From Actinophytocola xinjiangensis (GTDB lineage: Bacteria > Actinomycetota > Actinomycetes > Mycobacteriales > Pseudonocardiaceae), in assembly GCF_001921215.1 (NCBI RefSeq), contig NZ_MSIF01000018.1, positions 104,914-168,913 of the forward strand: 64,000 bases of DNA. The letters run 5' to 3'. The position numbers and the translations under genes were made by a program. The notes beneath the pieces are model-generated. The model was not told where the DNA came from, did not search any database, and saw only the letters and a list, made by a program, of their open reading frames with translations. Positions 1-8,879 of the stretch are shown here, one piece after another (positions within the stretch are counted from its first letter, which is position 1; every line of letters starts with the position of its first letter).

Positions 1-384
1 CACACCTTCGCGCATGAGCCGGGCGGCAGAGGCGTCCAACAGGTGTTCGCCGAAGCCGTGGGACCGCGACGCGACGAGGACCGGCAACAGCGCGGGATGG
101 GCGAGCAGGGCACGGCGCAGGGCGCGGGCGTTGCCCGGCAGCCAGTCCCGCCAGGACACACCGGGCTCGCCGACCTCGCGCACCTCCGCCAGCACCAGGT
201 CCGCCATACCGGCGAGGATGTCCTCCTTGTTCCGGAAATGGTGGTACAGCGACGCGCTGTTGACCCCCAGGGCGCCCGCGAGGCGCCGGATGCTCAGCGC
301 TTCGAGCCCGTCGTCGTCGACGATCGCGAGCGCGACCTCCAGCGCCCTTCGCCTGGAGATCAACGGAACCTTGGGTCTCACCAC
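1..384 (-). CDS. TetR-family transcriptional regulator, partial (C-terminus off the left edge)
   Basis: The first 128 residues of a TetR-type repressor are present and the gene runs out of the window. Residues ~5-55 are the DNA-binding domain: helix one around 'ALEVALAIVDDDGLEALSI', then a helix-turn-helix closing with the family signature 'SASLYHHFRNKED'. The ligand-binding domain starts near residue 60 and is cut. I chose the GTG at 384 because a GAGGAG ribosome-binding sequence lies about 5 bases upstream; a second GTG follows immediately. The gene is divergent from the PEP-domain gene at 702, so the shared 385-701 spacer is its most likely target, though members of this family also act elsewhere. 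The ligand cannot be guessed from this fragment. Family assignment is firm; regulon is inference. Confidence 0.9.
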   Translation of the reverse strand, partial: MVRPKVPLISRRRALEVALAIVDDDGLEALSIRRLAGALGVNSASLYHHFRNKEDILAGMADLVLAEVREVGEPGVSWRDWLPGNARALRRALLAHPALLPVLVASRSHGFGEHLLDASAARLMREGV

Positions 385-701
385 GTGGTCTCCTCGCGGG
401 TGTTCGCGCCGTCGGATCCGAGCTGTCGTCCTCGTCGACACCCGCCCGCCACGCTCCCAGCCGCCTTCCCTGTCAACTCGCCGTCAGCTTAACAAGTGCA
501 CCCCCGCTGACCAGGATTGATGGCACTGAGTCGCGTGTTTCGTAACCGTACGTTGCCGGATTATTACCCGACCTGTCGTCGAACAGCGATCCTTGCCCAG
601 GTTGTCGCCGGGCGACCGGCTCTCTCGCCTCTATGCGGGCGTCGCGAGCGGGTCTAAGATCCGGCGGTCCCCCATAAACCAAACGATGATTGGTGTTGCT
701 C
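385..701. promoter_or_regulatory. Divergent intergenic region between tetR and the PEP-domain gene
   Basis: A 317-base spacer with no credible gene. It is visibly less GC-rich than its neighbours around 485-580. A TANNNT-type -10 element (TAAGAT, 655-660) sits about 40 bases before the ATG at 702, without a clear -35. Just before that ATG an imperfect inverted repeat has arms ACCAA (678-682) and TTGGT (690-694); it could be a repressor site, possibly for the neighbouring TetR, or chance. These are motif readings only. Confidence 0.35.
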
Positions 702-2339
702 ATGCTTCCTCCCACACCAGGATCCGACCCGCTCGACAACGCGGCGTGCGATCCCGGCGTGACCTGGACCACCGGCAACGTCGCCGAAGCCTTCCCCGGC
801 GTCTCCACCGCGCTCGGCTTCACCTTCATCCACCTCCCGATGGAGTTGGCGTTCCGCAAGATGTTCCGCGGCATGGGCGTTTTCGGTAAGGCCTCGCTGG
901 CCGTCCCCGAGCGGATCGAGGACCAGTTCTGGACCGCCTTCGCCGGGCGCGCGGCGGCCAACATCAACCAGTTCCGCGCCGTGGCGGCCTTCATCCCGGG
1001 CACCTCGGCGACCGCCATCGAGCAACAGCTGTTCGGTTATGTCCGGGAAGGCACCGTCGACGAGAACTCGCTGCGCCGGTACCCGATCATCGGGGTGAAG
1101 GCACCGCGTGCCGTCATCACCCTGCCCAAGCGACACGACCGGATGTTCGCCGAGCTGCGCGAGTGGCGCCTGCGGACCCTGCCCACGATCCCCGGCGGGT
1201 CCGTCGCCGACAGCCTGGCGATCCTGCGTGACTCCCGGGAGCGCTTCGAGCAGATCATGATCCTCCACCTGCTGGTGGCGTTCGTCAGCTCCAGCCTGGC
1301 CGACCGGCTCACCGCCATGGTCGCCGACGCGAACGTGCCCAACCTGGAGTCCCGGCTGCTGTCCGGTGTCGGGTCGGACGAGAACGAGGTCGCCCAGGAC
1401 CTGTGGCTGCTCGCCCACGAGCGCCTCGACCTGCCGACCTTCCTGGACCGCCACGGCTACCACGGCCCGCACGAGGGCCAACTGCACAGCACCTCGTGGC
1501 GCGAGGACCCGGCGCCGATCCTGGCCCGGCTCGACGACTACCGCACGGTGTCCGAGGACGACCCGAAGGCGCCACGCAACCGCGCCGCCGAGCAGACCCG
1601 TCTGCGGCACGCGGCCGCCGAGGAGCTCAAGAAGGCGGTCTCACCGCTCAAGCGCCGGTCGATCACGATGCTGACCAACCTCGCCGCCCGCTTCCTCGCG
1701 CTGCGCGAGCAGGGCAAGGCCGGCTACCTGCTCACCTTCGACGTCGCCCGCGCGGCTGCCCGCCGGGTCGGGGCCGACCTGGCCGGGCGGGGACTGCTCG
1801 ACGACGCCGCCGACGTCTTCCACCTCACCTTCGACGAGCTGGTCTCCGGTGACGCGACCGACCGCCGCGCGCTGGTGACGCAACGCCGCGCCCAGTACGA
1901 GGACCGGTTGCGCTTCCGGCTTCCGCAGGCGTGGGCCGGGATGCCCGAGCTGATCGAGATCGGCGGCGACGCCGCGACCGACGCCCCGGTGGGCACCACG
2001 GTCACCGGTGTGGCGGCCAGCGGCGGCGTCGTCGAAGGGCGCGCCAGGGTGGTCCGCGACCCGGCGAACACCGAGCTGGACGACGGCGACATCCTCGTCT
2101 GCGAGACCACCGATCCCAGCTGGGTCTCCCTGTTCCTGGTCGCCGGGGCCGTCGTGACCGACTTCGGCGGTCTGCTCAGCCACGGCCCGATCGTCGCCAG
2201 GGAACTGGGTCTGCCGTGCGTGTGCGGGACCGAGGAGGGCAGCCGGCGCATCCGGGACGGCCAGCGGATCCGCGTCGACGGCGACCGGGGCGTGGTCGAG
2301 GTCCTGTCCCCCGTGCACGCCACCGAGCGCGCCACCTGA
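702..2339 (+). CDS. PEP-utilising-enzyme mobile-domain protein lacking an ATP-grasp domain
   Basis: A 545-residue protein whose last ~110 residues are the phosphohistidine 'swivelling' domain of PEP synthase, pyruvate phosphate dikinase and rifampicin phosphotransferase; the catalytic-His motif reads 'GGLLSHGPIVARELGLPCV'. The N-terminal ~430 residues are mostly helical and match the central substrate-binding part of rifampicin-phosphotransferase-like proteins in layout, but there is no ATP-grasp domain, so it cannot charge its own histidine. It would need a partner kinase: the dikinase-like protein at 6522-8132 is one candidate, but this is inference. ATG 702 is chosen; an in-frame TTG at 690 is possible. 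No strong ribosome-binding site is visible. The gene ends at a strong hairpin and converges on the conservon. Substrate unknown. Confidence 0.75.
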   Translation: MLPPTPGSDPLDNAACDPGVTWTTGNVAEAFPGVSTALGFTFIHLPMELAFRKMFRGMGVFGKASLAVPERIEDQFWTAFAGRAAANINQFRAVAAFIPGTSATAIEQQLFGYVREGTVDENSLRRYPIIGVKAPRAVITLPKRHDRMFAELREWRLRTLPTIPGGSVADSLAILRDSRERFEQIMILHLLVAFVSSSLADRLTAMVADANVPNLESRLLSGVGSDENEVAQDLWLLAHERLDLPTFLDRHGYHGPHEGQLHSTSWREDPAPILARLDDYRTVSEDDPKAPRNRAAEQTRLRHAAAEELKKAVSPLKRRSITMLTNLAARFLALREQGKAGYLLTFDVARAAARRVGADLAGRGLLDDAADVFHLTFDELVSGDATDRRALVTQRRAQYEDRLRFRLPQAWAGMPELIEIGGDAATDAPVGTTVTGVAASGGVVEGRARVVRDPANTELDDGDILVCETTDPSWVSLFLVAGAVVTDFGGLLSHGPIVARELGLPCVCGTEEGSRRIRDGQRIRVDGDRGVVEVLSPVHATERAT

Positions 2340-2343
2340 CGAC

Positions 2344-2379
2344 AACGACGCCGGCACCCTTCGGGGTGCCGGCGTCGTT
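2344..2379. terminator. Bidirectional hairpin terminator
   Basis: A perfect 16-bp stem (AACGACGCCGGCACCC paired with its complement at 2364-2379) closed by a TTCG tetraloop, lying between convergent genes that end at 2339 and 2392. No T-tract follows, which is usual in actinomycetes. It should stop transcription from both sides. Confidence 0.9.
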
Positions 2380-2391
2380 GGCCGTCTCAGG

Positions 2392-3006
2392 TCACCAGGT
2401 CCCGGCTGCGGCCCCGGCCGTCGCGACGGTCATCAGGTACTCCAGCAGGCGCACGAGGACGCGCTTGCTCGACTCGCGGTCCCGCACGTCGCACAGCTGC
2501 ACCGGCACGTGGTCGTCGATGGCCAGTGCCTGGCGCACCTCGACCTCGTCGTAGATCTCGGCGCCGTCGAAGCAGTTCACCGCCACGATGAACGGGGTGC
2601 CGCGTGACTCGAAGAAGTCGATCGCCCCGAAGGAGTCCTCCAGGCGCCGGGTGTCGGCCAGCACGACGGCACCGAGCGCGCCGACCGACAGTTCCTTCCA
2701 CATGAACCAGAAGCGGTCCTGTCCCGGTGTCCCGAACAGGTAGAGCACCACTTCCGAGTTGATCGTGATCCGGCCGAAGTCGAGCGCCACCGTGGTCGTG
2801 GTCTTGCGTTCGACACCGGTCAGGTCGTCGACCCCCGCCCCGATCGCGGACAACCGCTCCTCGGTGCGCAGGGGCTTGATCTCGCTCACCGCGGTGACCA
2901 GGGTCGTCTTGCCGACCCCGAACCCACCGGCGACGAGGAGCTTGACCGCCCGCACCCCGGTCATTTCCGGGGAGCCGGCGCTCCGGTCAGAGGTTTCGAA
3001 CGCCAT
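2392..3006 (-). CDS. cvnD: Conservon GTP/ATP-binding protein (CvnD-like)
   Basis: The small P-loop GTPase-like member of an actinomycete conservon, the four-protein membrane-linked module thought to act like a G-protein-coupled signalling unit. In its 204 residues the Walker A motif is 'GGFGVGKTT' near residue 30, a switch-like 'FGTPGQDRF' follows near residue 93, and 'VNCFDGAE' replaces the usual NKxD base-recognition motif, as is typical of this family. The gene overlaps the upstream DUF742 gene by 20 bases, so the two are translationally coupled, and it is the last gene before the 2344-2379 terminator. The alternative name is 'ATP/GTP-binding protein'. Family certain; the signal it transmits is unknown. 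Confidence 0.93.
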   Translation of the reverse strand: MAFETSDRSAGSPEMTGVRAVKLLVAGGFGVGKTTLVTAVSEIKPLRTEERLSAIGAGVDDLTGVERKTTTTVALDFGRITINSEVVLYLFGTPGQDRFWFMWKELSVGALGAVVLADTRRLEDSFGAIDFFESRGTPFIVAVNCFDGAEIYDEVEVRQALAIDDHVPVQLCDVRDRESSKRVLVRLLEYLMTVATAGAAAGTW

Positions 3007-3367
3007 CGAGTACCGCCTGCAACAGTTTGATGTCGGGCCTGCCCGAGGTGGGCGGAGGCGGCGACCGGAAAATGAGATGACCAGAACTGATGAGATCGCT
3101 GACGAGCACCTTCACCGCGGCCAGCAACAGGCCCATCTTGGCCGAGATCTCGGCGATGGAGAGCGGCCGTTGGTGACACATGCGCAGGATGTCCCCGTAC
3201 TCCCGATCCAGCGCGGCGACGTCCGCCTCGGGGCGGACGGCGACCACCAACGTAATGATGTCGAGTTCGTGCAGGTCCTTGCCCGCCCGCCCGCGGGTGA
3301 CCGCGAACGGGCGGATGAGCGGCCCGGGTTCGAACTCGAAAGGCTCGGGCTCCCCCGCGTATTTCAT
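2987..3367 (-). CDS. cvnC: Conservon DUF742 protein (CvnC-like)
   Basis: A 126-residue DUF742 protein, third member of the conservon. The central 'DLHELDIITLVVAV' and following 'GDILRMCHQRPLSIAEI' segments are typical; the domain has a winged-helix-like fold and in Streptomyces conservons binds the other Cvn proteins rather than being known to act alone. An acidic N-terminus with 'YAGEPEPFEFEPGPLIRPF' is usual. Its start ATG shares four bases (ATGA) with the end of the roadblock gene and its end overlaps cvnD, so expression is tied to both. Confidence 0.92.
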   Translation of the reverse strand: MKYAGEPEPFEFEPGPLIRPFAVTRGRAGKDLHELDIITLVVAVRPEADVAALDREYGDILRMCHQRPLSIAEISAKMGLLLAAVKVLVSDLISSGHLIFRSPPPPTSGRPDIKLLQAVLDGVRNL

Positions 3368-3822
3368 GGTGCGTGCGGAACCGGCATCTCCGTGGCCATC
3401 CCTCTCGGGGTCACCACCATGGTGTCACCGACCTGCTGCACGATCACGTTCATCTCGTAGGCGATCATGCCGAGGTCGGCGTTGGCCGAGGCCAGCAGCG
3501 CGAGGCAGGCACCCTCGCCCGCCTCGGTGACCACGAGGAAGCCGTACTCCAGCTCGACGACGGTCTGCTGGACAGCTCCCTTGTCGAACTGGGTACCCAC
3601 CCCGCGGGCGAGACTGCGGAACGCCGAGGCCATCGCCGCGAGGTGCTCGCCGCTCTCGCGGTCCAGACTTCTGGACCGGCCAAGCAGCAGGCCGTCGGCG
3701 GACAGTGCGACAGCTCTCTCGGCTCCAGCCAGGCGTTTCACCAGATCGTCGAGCAACCAGTCCAGGCCGCTCGCGTTTCCCCTGACCACATTTTCGTTCA
3801 TTGCCTGACCATTCGTGTTCAT
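3364..3822 (-). CDS. cvnB: Conservon roadblock/LC7-domain protein (CvnB-like)
   Basis: A 152-residue roadblock/LC7 protein, probably the GTPase-activating-type partner of the conservon GTPase (role known for the superfamily, e.g. MglB, and inferred here). The segment 'LDWLLDDLVKRLAGAERAV' begins the roadblock fold, followed by 'ALSADGLLLGRSRSLD' and a C-terminal strand-helix part 'EYGFLVVTEAGEGACLALLA'. The first eight residues (MNTNGQAM) contain a second possible ATG. Its start overlaps the kinase gene stop by four bases (ATGA), and its stop overlaps the DUF742 gene start in the same way. Confidence 0.93.
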   Translation of the reverse strand: MNTNGQAMNENVVRGNASGLDWLLDDLVKRLAGAERAVALSADGLLLGRSRSLDRESGEHLAAMASAFRSLARGVGTQFDKGAVQQTVVELEYGFLVVTEAGEGACLALLASANADLGMIAYEMNVIVQQVGDTMVVTPRGMATEMPVPHAP

Positions 3823-6347
3823 CGGTTGTGCTCAGACGGCCGGTCGCGCCCCTGGCGCGTTCCTCGCTGGAAGGACGACATCGAGTTGCGGGCCTCTTCG
3901 GGGGCGCGAACCCGCTTCGGCTTGCTGATCTTCCGCGTCTCCTGGGTGGTGTCCACCTGGAGCTGCGGCACGAGGTTCGCCTGGCGCTGACGCTGCGGTA
4001 ACGGTGGCCGCTCGCGCCTGGGGGTACCCGGTGCCCGTTGTGCGGAACCCGGTGCCTGCTCGCGCCGGGGCTGGACCGGCGGCTGCTCGGGGGCACCGAA
4101 CGGCGTCGCCGGTTCGAACGCCTCGAAGCTCGACAGGGCCGGCGGCAGGGCGGGCGGTGCCGCCGGTGCCGTGGGTGCCGCCGGTGGCGTGGGCGGTACC
4201 GCCGCCGGCGGCATGGTCATCTCCGACTCGGTCTCCGGCCACTGCCGGTGGGCCCCGTCGCCCTTGCGGGTCAGCCGAGGGACCGGATCCTGCGTCGGCT
4301 GCGGCACGTAGCTCGGCGGCTGGACCGCCTGGTGCCGGCCGGTGCGCGTTGCCCCGGACGTCGCCCCGGACGTCGCCCCTGACGTGGCCTGCTGCTGTTG
4401 CGGCTTGCGGTCCTCGGTCTCGGTGGCCGACAACGGGATGAGCACGATCGCCTTGATCCCGCCGTAGGCGGACTCCTGAAGACTGACCGAGATCTCGTGC
4501 CGCTTGGCCAGCTGACCGGTCACGAACAGACCGAGGTGCCGCTGCCCCGCCAGGGCCATCGCCTGGAAGTCCGGCGGGTTGCGCAGTGTCTCGTTGAGAC
4601 GGTCACGTTCCTCGAACCCGATGCCGAGTCCCTGGTCCTCGACCTCGACCACCACGCCCTTGCCGACGATGTTGCCGCGCACGGTCACCGGCGCGTCCGG
4701 CGGCGAGAACGACGTCGCGTTGTCGACCAGCTCGGCCAGCAGGTGGATGAGGTCGGCGACCACGGCGCCCAGGACCTTCACGTCGGGCAGCCGGACCGCG
4801 CTGACCCGCACGAAGTCCTCGGTCTCGGAGATGGCGCTGCGCACGATCTCCTCCAGCTTCACCGGGGTGCGCCACTTGCGGCCCGGCTGGCCACCGCCCA
4901 GGATCACCAGGCTCTCGGCGTTGCGCCGCGCGTGCGTGGCGAGGTGGTCGAGCTGGAAGAGGAGTTCGAGGTGTTCCGGGTCGCCCTGCTTGGACTCCGC
5001 CACGTCGAGCACCTCCAGCTGTCTGTGCACGACGATCTGGCTGCGGTGCGCGATGTCCAGGAAGACCTTGTTGAAGCCGCCCCGGGTCTTCGCCTCGGCC
5101 GCGGCGGCGGCGACCGCGGTGCGCTGCGCGGTCTCGAAGGCCTCGGCGACCTGCCCGATCTCGTCGTTGCCGTGGTCGACCCTGGCCAGCTCGGCGTCGA
5201 CGTCGACGTCCTGTCCCTCGGCGATGCGCGCCACCATCGCGGGGAGCTTCTCGTCGGCCAGTTCGAGGGTGTTGTTGCGCAGCCGGCGCAGCCGGCGCAC
5301 GAGCGCGTTGGCCATCCGGACGGCGATGAGGAACGCCGTGCCGGACAACACGAGCACCAGCGAGCCGGCGATGATCGACTGCGTCAGCGAGGTGTTCGCC
5401 GCGTCCTTGGCCAGGCCCTCGGCGTAGCGGAAGTGATCACCCCACAGGCCGAGCAGTTCGGCGGAGACCTCCTCCTCGGCGGTGAGCCAGGCGGACAGTG
5501 AGACGTTGAGTTCGCCGCGCCGGGCAAGGCCGTCCTCGGCGGCCGTGGCGATCTGCCACGCCTCGGAGGCGATCAGGCGCTCGTAGCGCGCCTTCTCCTC
5601 GTCGGTCAGGCGGGTGGTCAGTGCCAGGAGCTGGTTGCGGTAGCCGCCGGTCAGCTGGGCGATGACCAGCCGGTCCGCTCCGTTCAGCTCGCCGCGCGCC
5701 ACGCCACCGGCGGCGAGACCGACCGCCCGGGAGTGCAGGTCGGTGACCCAGAACAGGTCGACGGCGGTCGTCTCCTCGGCGGCGGTCGCCGCGTCCGGGG
5801 TGGTGCGCGCCGAGCCTTCCAGCCCGGTGATGACCACGCCGGCGAGCCCGGTGTAGAAGGCGTCGACGTCGGCGGCGGGGACCTGGCCCGAGTCCACGCC
5901 CTGGCGCGTGAGCGTCAGCTGGGCGGACAGCTCGGTGAACGCGGCGTTGGACTGGGAGACCGCGTCCGGGTTCAGGTTCTGCACCACCTCGGCGAGGCTG
6001 GCGATCTCGGCGAGCACCGCGTTGGTGGTGTCCCGCTGCGCCGCGATCCCGGCCTGTGCGTCCTCGTCACCGCCGAGGGCACGCAGGGAGATCGTGCGTT
6101 CCGCCTGGACCACGGACTCGAACTCGACCAGCGGGTCGATCGCCTGCCCGAGGTAGTCGGAGAAGTCCCGCGCCTCCAGGCCCTCCGAGATCAGGTAGCC
6201 GGCGACCGAGGCACCGGTGACCAGCAGAGCGGCACTGGGAATGAGCACGATCGCGAGAACGCGGTTGCGGATGCTCGTCGTTGATCGCCGGCGCGAGAAC
6301 ACCCGTCGCCAGCGTGGGCTCGCGTGGGATTCCTCTGCGTTTGACAC
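3819..6347 (-). CDS. cvnA: Conservon nitrate/nitrite-sensor-type histidine kinase (CvnA-like)
   Basis: The membrane sensor of the conservon, 842 residues from this start. Order: short Arg-rich cytosolic N-terminus; transmembrane helix ~29-51 ('VLAIVLIPSAALLVTGASVA'); extracytoplasmic helical NIT-type sensor domain to ~315; second transmembrane helix ~318-340; HAMP; coiled linker with 'HRSQIVVHRQLEVLDV'; HATPase domain with N-box 'ELVDNATSFSPPDAPV' and G-box 'VEDQGLGIGF'; then ~200 Pro/Ala/Arg-rich residues, as in other CvnA kinases. The frame stays open up to a GTG at 6434, but codon bias fades there; I prefer GTG 6347. Both starts have weak ribosome-binding sites. Stop overlaps cvnB (ATGA). 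No dedicated response regulator lies next to it, as expected for conservons. Confidence 0.9.
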   Translation of the reverse strand: MSNAEESHASPRWRRVFSRRRSTTSIRNRVLAIVLIPSAALLVTGASVAGYLISEGLEARDFSDYLGQAIDPLVEFESVVQAERTISLRALGGDEDAQAGIAAQRDTTNAVLAEIASLAEVVQNLNPDAVSQSNAAFTELSAQLTLTRQGVDSGQVPAADVDAFYTGLAGVVITGLEGSARTTPDAATAAEETTAVDLFWVTDLHSRAVGLAAGGVARGELNGADRLVIAQLTGGYRNQLLALTTRLTDEEKARYERLIASEAWQIATAAEDGLARRGELNVSLSAWLTAEEEVSAELLGLWGDHFRYAEGLAKDAANTSLTQSIIAGSLVLVLSGTAFLIAVRMANALVRRLRRLRNNTLELADEKLPAMVARIAEGQDVDVDAELARVDHGNDEIGQVAEAFETAQRTAVAAAAAEAKTRGGFNKVFLDIAHRSQIVVHRQLEVLDVAESKQGDPEHLELLFQLDHLATHARRNAESLVILGGGQPGRKWRTPVKLEEIVRSAISETEDFVRVSAVRLPDVKVLGAVVADLIHLLAELVDNATSFSPPDAPVTVRGNIVGKGVVVEVEDQGLGIGFEERDRLNETLRNPPDFQAMALAGQRHLGLFVTGQLAKRHEISVSLQESAYGGIKAIVLIPLSATETEDRKPQQQQATSGATSGATSGATRTGRHQAVQPPSYVPQPTQDPVPRLTRKGDGAHRQWPETESEMTMPPAAVPPTPPAAPTAPAAPPALPPALSSFEAFEPATPFGAPEQPPVQPRREQAPGSAQRAPGTPRRERPPLPQRQRQANLVPQLQVDTTQETRKISKPKRVRAPEEARNSMSSFQRGTRQGRDRPSEHNR

Positions 6348-6521
6348 GTGCAACTTGTTCGCCCTGTCCGCTGATTTCCTGGCATTGGCATCGGCAACGG
6401 CATCATGCCGGTGCGATGGCAAATCAAACCACACACTGTTCGGTTACGGAACACAGGTACTGGCTCGGAAGTTGTTGCGCCGCACCGCGAGGGCATCGTC
6501 ACAGGTGGAGCAGCTTCGCCG

Positions 6522-8132
6522 TCAACGTCGCGCATGGATCGCCGCCAGCATCACCGGCAACGGATGGTCGGTACCGACTACGCGAACGCCGTCGCGCACG
6601 GCGTTCGCGACCGCCGCGTCGGACGAGACGTCCACATCGTGGACGATCTCGGTCCCCGCCGGCACCTCGTCCGGGCGCCAGGCCACCAGCGGCGAGATCG
6701 CCCGCGCCCACGATGTGAGAAGCCGCAGGTCGTCGTCGTCCACTTCGGACACCGCGCGGAGCGGAAGCTCGCCCTGGCGCACCTCACCGGTGTCGCCGCA
6801 CACGGTCACCGTCGCGCCGGCCATGGCGGTCACGGTGCCCTCGCCGCAACCGACCACACAGGGCACCCCGAGTTCGCGGCTGACCACGGCCGCGTGCGAG
6901 GTCGCGCCACCGATCTCGGTCACGATGGCGTCGGCGGCGAGCATTCCGTGCAGGTCGTGCGGGCTGGTCGTGCGACGTACGAGCACCACCGACGCACCGT
7001 CGGCGGCCAGGGCCTCCGCCTCGTCCGGATCGGTCACGACGACCCCGGTCCCCACGCCGGGGCACGCCGGCGTGCCCTGCGCGACCAGGGCCGCCGAGGC
7101 GCGGGCGCGGGGATCAAGGCCGGGCACCAGCACGGCGCGCACCTGGTCGGCGCTCACCCGCGCGACGGCGTCGGCCGGCGAGATGAGCCCTTCCCGGCCC
7201 AGCGCGGCGGCGAAGGCGACCGCGCCACGCGGGGAACGTTTCGCCGAGCGCGTCTGCAGCAGCCACAGCCGGCCGCTCTCCACTGTGAACTCGATGTCCT
7301 GCACGTCGCGATGTCGCTGTTCGAGACCTCGCGCATGGTCGATGAGCTGGGTGTGGACGTCGGGCAGGAGCCGGGCGAGCGCGTCCAGCGGCTGGGGCTC
7401 GCGGGTGCCGGACACCACGTCCTCGCCCTGGGCGCGGGTCAGCCACTCACCGAACGGTTCCGGCTCACCGGTGGACGGGTTGCGGCTGAACAGGACACCG
7501 GTCCCGGAACGCTCGTCGAGGTTGCCGAACACCATGGCCTGCACTGTCACAGCGGTGCCGGCGTCGTCGTCGAGCCCGTACCGGCGCCGGTAGGCCACCG
7601 CCCGGGACGAACGCCAGGACCCGAACACGGCCGCGACCGCCAGCCGCAGCTGGTCCCACGGATCGACCGGGGGGTCGCCCCCGCCCACGACCTCGGAGAA
7701 CAGCGCCTCGAAGCGGCTGCTGGTGTCGCGCGCGTACTCCGCGCCGTGGGTGCGCGCCAGCCCGTCGACGATCTCCTGGTTGAGCCCCAGGTTGAGAACG
7801 GTGTCCATCATGCCGGGCATGCTGGTGGCCGCGCCGCTGCGCACGGAGACGAGCAACGGCGCGTCGACCGAGCCGAACCCCTTGCCGGTCCGCCGCTCCA
7901 GGTGGTTCATCCCGGCACGGACCTCGGCCCACACCTCGTCCAGGACGCTGTCGCCGGCCACGAGGAACTCGCGACACAGCGAGGTGGACAACGCGAACGC
8001 GGGCGGCACCGGGAACCCGGCGGAGACCATGCGCGCGATACCGGCCGCCTTGCCCCCGACCACCACCGGGTCCGGTTCGACGGAGCCGTCGAGGATCAGT
8101 ACCCTCGTCGGTCCGATCGCTGTCACGCTCAT
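6522..8132 (-). CDS. Pyruvate-phosphate-dikinase-like protein without the C-terminal TIM barrel
   Basis: A 536-residue protein with the first two thirds of pyruvate phosphate dikinase (normally ~880 residues). The ATP-grasp part carries 'VRSGAATSMPGMMDTVLNLG', 'VLFSRNPSTGEPEPFGE' and 'DIEFTVESGRLWLLQTRSAK'; the phosphohistidine domain has 'TEIGGATSHAAVVSRELG' with the catalytic His. After that only ~85 residues remain, ending 'AAIHARR', where the PEP/pyruvate barrel should be. It could phosphorylate its own His from ATP but must pass the phosphate to something else. ATG 8132 has a GGGAG sequence upstream; the frame is open to 8255 but that part is shadow. Divergent from the winged-helix gene at 8223; the conservon follows with a ~170-base gap. 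Acceptor unknown. Confidence 0.85.
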   Translation of the reverse strand: MSVTAIGPTRVLILDGSVEPDPVVVGGKAAGIARMVSAGFPVPPAFALSTSLCREFLVAGDSVLDEVWAEVRAGMNHLERRTGKGFGSVDAPLLVSVRSGAATSMPGMMDTVLNLGLNQEIVDGLARTHGAEYARDTSSRFEALFSEVVGGGDPPVDPWDQLRLAVAAVFGSWRSSRAVAYRRRYGLDDDAGTAVTVQAMVFGNLDERSGTGVLFSRNPSTGEPEPFGEWLTRAQGEDVVSGTREPQPLDALARLLPDVHTQLIDHARGLEQRHRDVQDIEFTVESGRLWLLQTRSAKRSPRGAVAFAAALGREGLISPADAVARVSADQVRAVLVPGLDPRARASAALVAQGTPACPGVGTGVVVTDPDEAEALAADGASVVLVRRTTSPHDLHGMLAADAIVTEIGGATSHAAVVSRELGVPCVVGCGEGTVTAMAGATVTVCGDTGEVRQGELPLRAVSEVDDDDLRLLTSWARAISPLVAWRPDEVPAGTEIVHDVDVSSDAAVANAVRDGVRVVGTDHPLPVMLAAIHARR

Positions 8133-8187
8133 CGTCCGCTCCCGTGCTCGTCTGGCCGCAATCCTGCTCGCGACAAAGGAAGTGCGG

Positions 8188-8201
8188 GAGCGTACTCGCT
8201 C
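8188..8201. promoter_or_regulatory. Inverted repeat in the divergent dikinase / winged-helix promoter region
   Basis: Arms GAGCG (8188-8192) and CGCTC (8197-8201) separated by TACT lie between the divergent starts at 8132 and 8223. It is a plausible operator for the winged-helix protein encoded next to it, but the arms are short. Confidence 0.3.
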
Positions 8202-8222
8202 AGGGACCGAGGAGGAACACCG

Positions 8223-8813
8223 ATGCCCGCCGATATCGCGGACCCGCTGCTGCACGTTCTCCGCATCAGGGGACGCGCCACCCCCGAGTCACTCGCCGCG
8301 GCACTCGACTCCACACCGGAGCGGGTTGGGGCAGCACTGCTGATTCTCGAGTCCACCGGCCTGGCCGAGAACACCGGAAAACCACGCCTCGGCTGGAAGA
8401 TCACCCCCGACGGCACGGCGTCCGCCGAGAAGCGCATGACGCAGATCAGCCCCAGCGCCCAGGCCACCGTCGCCGACCGCTACGAAACCTTCCGAACCCT
8501 CAACGACGAACTGAAGCAGCTGTGCGCGAACTGGCAGTCCCGCGCCGAAACGCAGGGACCCGCGGACTTCGTCGCCCCACTTTCCGTGGTGGACAAGGAA
8601 GTTCAGCAACTGCTGGCGGAAATCACCCCGGGAGCACCACATTTCGCCGAGTACAGCGCCCGGTTCACCCGCGCCCTGGACCAGTTCGCGTCCGGATCGG
8701 ACAGTCACCTGACCGGAGTCCTCGTCGACTCCTACCACAACATCTGGTTCGAGTGCCACGAGTGCTTCTACATCACCCTGGGCCGCTCCCGGCACGCGGA
8801 AGAAGCGCCCTGA
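8223..8813 (+). CDS. Winged-helix (MarR-like) protein divergent from the dikinase-like gene
   Basis: A 196-residue protein with a winged-helix domain in residues ~1-65: 'PLLHVLRIRGRATPESLAAA' followed by a recognition-helix-like 'TPERVGAALLILESTGLAE' and a wing 'GKPRLGWKITPDGTASAEKR'. The remaining ~120 residues are helical and end with 'HECFYITLGRSRHAEEAP'; I do not recognise this part. A GAGGAGG ribosome-binding site lies 7 bases before the ATG. Its divergent pairing with the dikinase-like gene suggests it regulates that gene or responds to the same metabolite; a direct protein partnership is also possible. DNA binding is inferred from the fold only. Confidence 0.75.
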   Translation: MPADIADPLLHVLRIRGRATPESLAAALDSTPERVGAALLILESTGLAENTGKPRLGWKITPDGTASAEKRMTQISPSAQATVADRYETFRTLNDELKQLCANWQSRAETQGPADFVAPLSVVDKEVQQLLAEITPGAPHFAEYSARFTRALDQFASGSDSHLTGVLVDSYHNIWFECHECFYITLGRSRHAEEAP

Positions 8814-8879
8814 CACCACCGGCCGCTGTCGGCCGCTCATGGATCCCGGTCCTGGGGATCGGTTTCCCCGGGGTGGCTG

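Noticed and set aside
6384..6412. Short GGCAT-rich tandem repeat upstream of the conservon kinase
   Set aside because: Only four imperfect 5-6-base units; too short and irregular to claim a regulatory repeat.
6405..8813. Plus-strand 802-codon frame covering the dikinase-like gene and joining the winged-helix gene
   Set aside because: Only its last part (from ATG 8223) is real; the rest is antisense to the dikinase-like protein, and the GAGGAGG site at ~8211 fixes the true start.
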